Assembly (NCBI RefSeq): GCF_021729845.1 | Contig: NZ_CP063397.1 | Span: 944,001 to 1,008,000, forward strand | DNA from: Rhizobium sp. SL42 | GTDB lineage: Bacteria > Pseudomonadota > Alphaproteobacteria > Rhizobiales > Rhizobiaceae | Direction: 5' to 3' | Length of the DNA stretch: 64,000 nucleotides | Shown: positions 59,202 to 64,000 of the stretch, in pieces | How the letters are laid out: every line of letters begins with the position of its first letter | How positions within the stretch are numbered: the first letter of the stretch is position 1 | Made by a program: the position numbers and the translations under genes | The notes under the pieces: model-generated | Database searches by the model: none | The model's input: the letters and a program-made list of their open reading frames with translations, nothing else | Told to the model about the DNA's origin: nothing

Positions 59202-60083
59202 ATGAAGCGCGTCCAGTTTAACTCGCGGTATCTGCCGTATCTCCTGCTGCTACCGCAGTTCGTGATCATTTCCATCTTCTTCTACTGGCCGTCGGCCCAG
59301 GCGATCCAGTCGTCGTTCTACATCGAAGATCCCTTCGGTTTCGGATCGAGCTTTGTCGGCCTGTCGAACTATACCGATGCGCTGGGCTCGCCCGAATACC
59401 AGAAGATTGCCCGCTTCACCGTGGGCTTCAGCCTGATCGTCACGTTCCTCGCCCTGTCCTTCGGTCTGCTCCTGGCACTGAAGGCAGACGCCGTGATCCG
59501 CGGCCAGTCCTCCTACAAGACGCTGCTCATTGCCGTTTATGCCATCGCTCCGCCGGTGGCTGGTCTGATCGGCATGATGATGTTCGATCAGCACATTGGT
59601 CCGTTCGTGCGTTTCGTGGCGCTGTTCGGCTGGGACATGAAGGTCGGCATCAATTATTATGACACCGCGTTTGCAATGATCGTGGTCGCCGTGTGGAACC
59701 AGATCCCGTATAATTTCATCTTCTTTCTCTCCGGCTTGCAGGGCATTCCCGCCTCGATCCGCGAGGCGGCAGCCATCGACTGCAAGTCGGGGACCCGCCG
59801 CTTCTGGACGGTCATCCTCCCGCTGCTGACGCCGACGGCCTTCTTCCTGTTGGTCATCAACATGACCTACTCGCTTTTCGACACCTTTGGCATCATCGAT
59901 GTCATCGTGAAGGACAAGCCGGCGAACAATCCGATCACGCTGGTCTACAAGGTCTATCTCGATGGCTTCCGCGGCAACGACCTCGGTTCGTCCTCGGCCC
60001 AGTCGGTCATCCTGATGGTCATCGTACTTGTGCTGACGCTGATCCAGTTCCGCTTCATCGAACGTCGCGTTCACTACGGTTGA
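59202..60083 (+). CDS. ugpA: Glycerol-3-phosphate ABC transporter permease UgpA
   Basis: 293 residues with six membrane segments and the EAA loop IPASIREAAAIDCKSGTRRFWTV near 188. It pairs with UgpE to form the channel. ATG 59202 follows GAAAGGGC. ugpE starts 10 bases after its stop. Confidence 0.94.
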   Translation: MKRVQFNSRYLPYLLLLPQFVIISIFFYWPSAQAIQSSFYIEDPFGFGSSFVGLSNYTDALGSPEYQKIARFTVGFSLIVTFLALSFGLLLALKADAVIRGQSSYKTLLIAVYAIAPPVAGLIGMMMFDQHIGPFVRFVALFGWDMKVGINYYDTAFAMIVVAVWNQIPYNFIFFLSGLQGIPASIREAAAIDCKSGTRRFWTVILPLLTPTAFFLLVINMTYSLFDTFGIIDVIVKDKPANNPITLVYKVYLDGFRGNDLGSSSAQSVILMVIVLVLTLIQFRFIERRVHYG

Positions 60084-60093
60084 GGATCACATC

Positions 60094-60936
60094 ATGTATC
60101 GCACCCGGTTCTTCGATCATCTCATTCTCATCTGCGGCGTGATCTTCATGCTCGGGCCGCTGGTTGTTGCCTTCACCACCTCGACCCATTCGGCCGCCGA
60201 AATCCATTCCAACGGCCTGATGCTCAACATTGGCGATGATTTCACCGCGACCTATGACAAGGTCCTGTTCAAGTCCGGTGGTTTCACCGGCGAGGTGACG
60301 GGACTGACCATGGCGATGAACTCGCTGATCCTCGGCTTAGGCTTCGCCATCGGCAAGATCGTGCTGTCGATGCTGGCGGCCTATGCCATCGTCTATTTCC
60401 GCTTCCGCTTTGCAACCTTTGCCTTCTGGCTGATCTTCACCACGCTCCTGCTGCCGCTCGAGGTCCGCATCATGCCGTCCTATAAGGTGATGAGCGATCT
60501 CGGCCTGCTCAACAGCTATCAGGGCTTGATCCTGCCGCTTCTGGCATCGGCCACGGGGACGTTCTTTTTCCGCCAGTTCTTCAAGTCGGTGCCCGACGAA
60601 TTGCTGGAGGCGGCCCGCATCGATGGCGCCGGCCCGGTGAAGTTCTTCATCGACGTTCTGGTGCCGCTGTCGCGCACGATGATTGCCGCCGTCTTCATCA
60701 TCATGTTCGTCTATGGCTGGAACCAGTATCTCTGGCCGATGCTGATGACCACCGACGAGGGCTTCTACACCCTGATGCGCGGTATCAAGCAGATCCTGCA
60801 GGTCTGGGTCGGCTCGCAGATTCCCGACTATAACGAAGCCTTTGCCATGGCCGTGCTCGCCATGCTGCCGCCCGTGCTTGTGGTGGTGGTGTTCCAGAGC
60901 TGGTTCATCAAGGGCCTCACCGAAACAGACAAGTAA
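60094..60936 (+). CDS. ugpE: Glycerol-3-phosphate ABC transporter permease UgpE
   Basis: 280 residues, six membrane segments and an EAA loop [20 protein letters not shown] near 167. It is the second permease of the Ugp system. AGGA precedes its ATG; ugpC follows after 14 bases. Confidence 0.94.
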   Translation: MYRTRFFDHLILICGVIFMLGPLVVAFTTSTHSAAEIHSNGLMLNIGDDFTATYDKVLFKSGGFTGEVTGLTMAMNSLILGLGFAIGKIVLSMLAAYAIVYFRFRFATFAFWLIFTTLLLPLEVRIMPSYKVMSDLGLLNSYQGLILPLLASATGTFFFRQFFKSVPDELLEAARIDGAGPVKFFIDVLVPLSRTMIAAVFIIMFVYGWNQYLWPMLMTTDEGFYTLMRGIKQILQVWVGSQIPDYNEAFAMAVLAMLPPVLVVVVFQSWFIKGLTETDK

Positions 60937-60950
60937 GAGAGGATTGCCCA

Positions 60951-62063
60951 ATGGCTTCCATCGATATCCATCAGGTCTCGAAAATCTACGACGGCGGCGC
61001 CAAGGCGGTGAACGGTGTCGACATCCAGATCGAGGACGGCGAATTCATCGTGCTCGTCGGCCCCTCCGGTTGTGGCAAGTCGACGCTCCTGCGCATGGTC
61101 GCCGGCCTCGAGGAGATCTCGGAAGGAACAGTCTCGATCGGTGACCGTGTCGTCAACCAGATCGAGCCCGCTGACCGCGACATTGCCATGGTCTTCCAGA
61201 ACTACGCGCTTTATCCGCATATGACTGTCTATGACAATCTCGCCTACGGCCTGAAGAACCGCGGCACGCCAAAAACCGAGATCGCCGCGCGCGTCGCGGA
61301 AGCCGCCCGCATGCTGGAGATCGAGCCTTATCTCACCCGGAAACCCCGTGCGCTTTCCGGCGGCCAGCGCCAGCGTGTTGCCATGGGCCGGGCGATCGTC
61401 CGCAAGCCGGCCGTCTTTCTCTTCGATGAGCCGCTGTCCAATCTGGACGCCAAGCTTCGCGTCTCGATGCGCGGCGAAATCCGCAAGCTGCAGCGCCGGC
61501 TGAAGACCACGGCGATCTACGTCACCCATGACCAGCTCGAGGCCATGACCCTGGCCGACCGTCTCGTCGTGCTGAATGGCGGCATCATCGAGCAGATCGG
61601 TACGCCGCTGGAGGTCTACAACCGCCCGGCCTCGACCTTTGTCGCCAGCTTCATCGGCTCCCCCGCAATGAACCTCGTCGACGGTCTGATCGACGGCGGA
61701 CGTCTGCATATCGGCGATGTTGAATTGCCGACCGAACCACAGGGGTTAGCCGATGGACCAGTGCGCATCGGCATGCGCGCAGAGGATCTGACCGAGGCGG
61801 GTGACGGCGAGGCGACCCTGTCGCTCGTCGTCGACTATGTCGAGGAACTGGGCGCGCAACGGCTTGTGCATGGCCTGGTCGGCGGTCAGTCATTGACCGC
61901 GGTCGTTGCCTCGCATGCACGTTTGTCCGACCGTCTGCCTTTGACCATCGCTCCATCCAAACTGCATTTTTTCTCGGCCGAAAACGGCAAGCGCCTGTTG
62001 CCGGCAATGGGTGAAGCGCGCCCGGTTTCCGCTCATTCAGCAGCTGCGCATGTGATGGCATGA
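60951..62063 (+). CDS. ugpC: Glycerol-3-phosphate ABC transporter ATP-binding protein UgpC
   Basis: 370 residues of the MalK group. Walker [10 protein letters not shown] (about 37-45), signature [15 protein letters not shown] near 134, Walker [15 protein letters not shown] near 155, and a C-terminal TOBE domain ([11 protein letters not shown] near 270). It energises the Ugp importer. GAGAGGA precedes the ATG. Last gene of the ugp operon. Confidence 0.96.
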   Translation: MASIDIHQVSKIYDGGAKAVNGVDIQIEDGEFIVLVGPSGCGKSTLLRMVAGLEEISEGTVSIGDRVVNQIEPADRDIAMVFQNYALYPHMTVYDNLAYGLKNRGTPKTEIAARVAEAARMLEIEPYLTRKPRALSGGQRQRVAMGRAIVRKPAVFLFDEPLSNLDAKLRVSMRGEIRKLQRRLKTTAIYVTHDQLEAMTLADRLVVLNGGIIEQIGTPLEVYNRPASTFVASFIGSPAMNLVDGLIDGGRLHIGDVELPTEPQGLADGPVRIGMRAEDLTEAGDGEATLSLVVDYVEELGAQRLVHGLVGGQSLTAVVASHARLSDRLPLTIAPSKLHFFSAENGKRLLPAMGEARPVSAHSAAAHVMA

Positions 62064-62133
62064 TCCAAAATCCGATAATCGCTAAAATTTGAGCGATCGT
62101 CGGAACTCAATCTTAGAGACGCTGGTCCTAAGG

Positions 62134-62154
62134 TCCCCCGAATTTATTGGGGGA
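62134..62154 (+). promoter_or_regulatory. Hairpin that covers the cupin gene's Shine-Dalgarno
   Basis: TCCCCC (62134-62139) pairs with GGGGGA (62149-62154) around a 9-base loop. GGGGG is the only Shine-Dalgarno candidate for ATG 62160 (six bases away), so the hairpin would hide it. Translational control is inferred. Confidence 0.45.
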
Positions 62155-62159
62155 TAACA

Positions 62160-62651
62160 ATGCCTTTGAAACTCGTGATAGCCGGAATGGCCGCCGTCAT
62201 GCTCGCGGCGCCGCGTCGTGAGTCTGAGGACGCACCGCCGGTCGTCGCCGCCCACGGCGACTATCTGGAGCTGAATCTGTCGCCGATCAATCCGGACTGG
62301 ATCATCGAAGGCGCGCCGATCGCCCGTGTCGGGCAGCATTCGACCAGTGCCGATGAGGCCAGCTCGACGGCGGTCTGGGACTGCACCGCCGGCGAATTCC
62401 GCTGGTTCTTCAGCTGGGACGAAACGGTCGTGATCCAGGAAGGCGAGGTTCATGTCACGGGCGCCGACGGTTCGACCCGGACGCTGAAGGTCGGAGACAT
62501 CGCCTATTTCCGCGGTGGCACCTGGGCGACCTGGCGTGTCGACAGCTATGTGCGCAAGATCGCCTTCCTGCGCAAGCCGTTTCCGGAACCGCTCGCCATC
62601 CTCTACCGTCTGCGCAATGCGCTGCGATCCGGCAAGTACTGGGCTCTTTGA
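62160..62651 (+). CDS. Cupin-domain protein
   Basis: 163 residues. A hydrophobic N-terminus (LVIAGMAAVMLAAP) might be a membrane or signal segment. The core is a small cupin (CTAGEFRWFFSWDETVVIQEGEV, then LKVGDIAYFRGGTWATWRV, about 78-125) of the DUF861/EutQ-like type, in which most metal-binding histidines are absent. Substrate unknown. It lies between ugpC and gshB, and its ribosome-binding site sits in a hairpin. Confidence 0.82.
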   Translation: MPLKLVIAGMAAVMLAAPRRESEDAPPVVAAHGDYLELNLSPINPDWIIEGAPIARVGQHSTSADEASSTAVWDCTAGEFRWFFSWDETVVIQEGEVHVTGADGSTRTLKVGDIAYFRGGTWATWRVDSYVRKIAFLRKPFPEPLAILYRLRNALRSGKYWAL

Positions 62652-62746
62652 GCTGATCCTGCGTTGAGCAAAATTCAAGCGCTGCGCCGTTGCCATCGTG
62701 CCCGGCACAGCCTAAATCTGCCATGCTTTTCAACGGGGATGCAGTC

Positions 62747-63694
62747 ATGGCGAAAATCACCAATGTCGCGGTTCAGATGGACCATGTTTCGGGGATAGGG
62801 ATCGCCGGCGACTCGACCTTCGCCATGAGCCTCGAGGCTCAGGCCCGCGGCTACAAGCTGTTCCACTATACACCGGATCGTCTCAGCATGCGCGACGGCA
62901 AGATTTTCGCCGCCGTCGAGCCGATGGAACTGCGCGACGTCAAGGGCGACCATTTCAGCCTCGGCGAGCGGGAACGCGTCGATCTTTCGACCATGGACGT
63001 CATCCTGCTGCGCCAGGATCCGCCCTTCGACATGGCCTACATCACCTCGACTCATCTTCTCGAGCGGCTGCATCCGAAGACGCTGGTGGTGAACGATCCT
63101 GCCTGGGTGCGCAATTCGCCGGAAAAGATCTTCGTCACCGAATTCGCCGACCTGATGCCGCCAACCCTGATCACCCGTGATCCGGACGAGATTGCCCGCT
63201 TCCGTGCCGAGATGGGCGATATCATCCTGAAGCCGCTCTACGGCAATGGCGGTGCCGGCGTATTCCACTCGACCCGCGACGACCGCAATTTCTCCTCGCT
63301 GATGGAAATGTTCGGCCAGATGTTCCGCGAGCCCTTCATCGCCCAGGGCTACCTGCCGGCGGTGCGCAAGGGTGACAAGCGCATCATTCTCGTCGATGGC
63401 GAGCCGGCCGGCGCGATCAACCGCGTTCCGGCCGAACATGACGCCCGCTCCAACATGCATGCCGGCGGCAAGCCCGAGCCGACCGAGCTCACGGCCCGCG
63501 AGCGGGAGATCTGCGCGCGCATCGGTCCCGCCTTGCGCGAGCGCGGTTTCCTCCTGGTCGGCATCGATGTGATCGGCGACTACATGACGGAGATCAACGT
63601 CACGTCGCCGACCGGCATTCGCGAGGTCAAGCGTTTCGGGGGTGCGGATATCGCCGCGCTGCTGTGGGACGCCATCGAGAAGAAGCGGGCATAA
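62747..63694 (+). CDS. gshB: Glutathione synthase
   Basis: 315 residues, the normal length. It ligates glycine to gamma-glutamylcysteine with [23 protein letters not shown] at the N-terminus, [20 protein letters not shown] near 85 and the ATP-grasp parts [14 protein letters not shown] near 160 and [15 protein letters not shown] near 280 are all present. ATG 62747 follows GGGGATGCAGTC. Confidence 0.97.
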   Translation: MAKITNVAVQMDHVSGIGIAGDSTFAMSLEAQARGYKLFHYTPDRLSMRDGKIFAAVEPMELRDVKGDHFSLGERERVDLSTMDVILLRQDPPFDMAYITSTHLLERLHPKTLVVNDPAWVRNSPEKIFVTEFADLMPPTLITRDPDEIARFRAEMGDIILKPLYGNGGAGVFHSTRDDRNFSSLMEMFGQMFREPFIAQGYLPAVRKGDKRIILVDGEPAGAINRVPAEHDARSNMHAGGKPEPTELTAREREICARIGPALRERGFLLVGIDVIGDYMTEINVTSPTGIREVKRFGGADIAALLWDAIEKKRA

Positions 63695-63895
63695 GTCTCT
63701 GGAATCGCGCCGGTAGTTCATTCTTCGTTCTTGTCACTCAACCGGATGCAACCGCACGCCTACCAATGCGAGCGCATGTTCCGCAAATGTTCTTGTCTTT
63801 TGCTACCTCTTATGCGAGATTGTTCCCGTCGATACACGCAGCATGAAGTTGTGGTTGTGCTGGCAGGCAATCAGTCGGAACAGTGAGGGCGGGCA

Positions 63896-64000
63896 ATGGT
63901 GGCGCGTGTCAGTACGGTTGCATTTCATGGCATAGAAGGCGTGCCCGTCGATGTTCAGGTGATGGTGGCGCCTGGAAAGATGGGCATGCAGATTGTCGGC
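63896..64000 (+). CDS. comM: ComM/YifB family Mg-chelatase-like ATPase, N-terminal fragment
   Basis: 35 codons from ATG 63896 to the window edge: MVARVSTVAFHGIEGVPVDV then QVMVAPGKMGMQIVG. This is the typical beginning of YifB/ComM, a hexameric AAA+ helicase that promotes branch migration during natural transformation in other bacteria. GAGGGCGGGCA precedes the start. The gene runs off the window. Confidence 0.85.
   Translation, partial: MVARVSTVAFHGIEGVPVDVQVMVAPGKMGMQIVG

Noticed and set aside
57699..62063. ugpBAEC as a recent insertion splitting rsmI-yraN from gshB
   Set aside because: Composition matches the neighbours and, from memory, Agrobacterium also has ugpBAEC in this chromosomal neighbourhood, so it is probably ancestral here.

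Overview
The window is GC-rich chromosomal DNA from an alphaproteobacterium of the Rhizobiaceae (Agrobacterium/Rhizobium type). This rests on the protein families seen: a PmtA phospholipid N-methyltransferase next to dnaN, a heme-PAS FixL with FixJ and a FixK-like regulator, a HutXWV histidine transporter inside a hut operon, ugpBAEC upstream of gshB, DUF6481 and other short rhizobial proteins, and many GTG/TTG starts behind strong Shine-Dalgarno sequences. I cannot name the species.

Layout. (1) 0-24 kb is mostly housekeeping: the tail of a probable xseA, a cold-shock gene with a long leader and two small charged-protein genes, an M29 aminopeptidase, YbaK, a YffB-like reductase, an aspartoacylase-like protein, an Ogt-type methyltransferase, a VapBC toxin-antitoxin pair with its own inverted-repeat operator, guaA, an MTA/SAH nucleosidase with a thioesterase, TspO, a four-gene iron-type cluster (imelysin, di-heme oxidoreductase, imelysin, DUF1513), rsmB, rlpA, queG, a GST, uppP, an NDUFA9-like protein and pyrF. 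(2) 24-31 kb holds a MexEF-like RND efflux operon headed by an alpha/beta-hydrolase-fold protein that has lost its catalytic serine, divergent from a LysR regulator. (3) 31-43.6 kb is a complete histidine-utilisation locus: hutC repressor, then hutF-hutX-hutW-hutV-hutH2-hutI-hutH-hutG-hutU-hutD. It encodes uptake and all steps from histidine to glutamate by the formylglutamate route. (4) 43.6-50.2 kb holds an FMN reductase, a 56-residue protein, a TctCBA tricarboxylate-type transporter, and an MFS exporter with a divergent AraC regulator. (5) 50.4-53.7 kb is an oxygen-sensing module: fixL, fixJ, a degenerate receiver protein resembling FixT, and fixK. (6) 53.7-64 kb returns to core genes: a histidine-phosphatase-like protein, pmtA, dnaN, rsmI, yraN, a PhoB-type ugpBAEC operon, a cupin protein, gshB and the start of comM.

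Most worth following up: HutH2 (36000-37508), an aligned histidine-ammonia-lyase paralogue in which the MIO-forming Ala-Ser-Gly at 142-144 is Tyr-Leu-Thr and Tyr280 is Leu, kept inside the hut operon; the FixT-like gene, with an FNR/FixK-type site in front and a FixJ-type site at its stop codon leading into fixK, which together read as a closed feedback loop; the pseudo-esterase at the head of the efflux operon; and a large unassigned palindrome upstream of rlpA.
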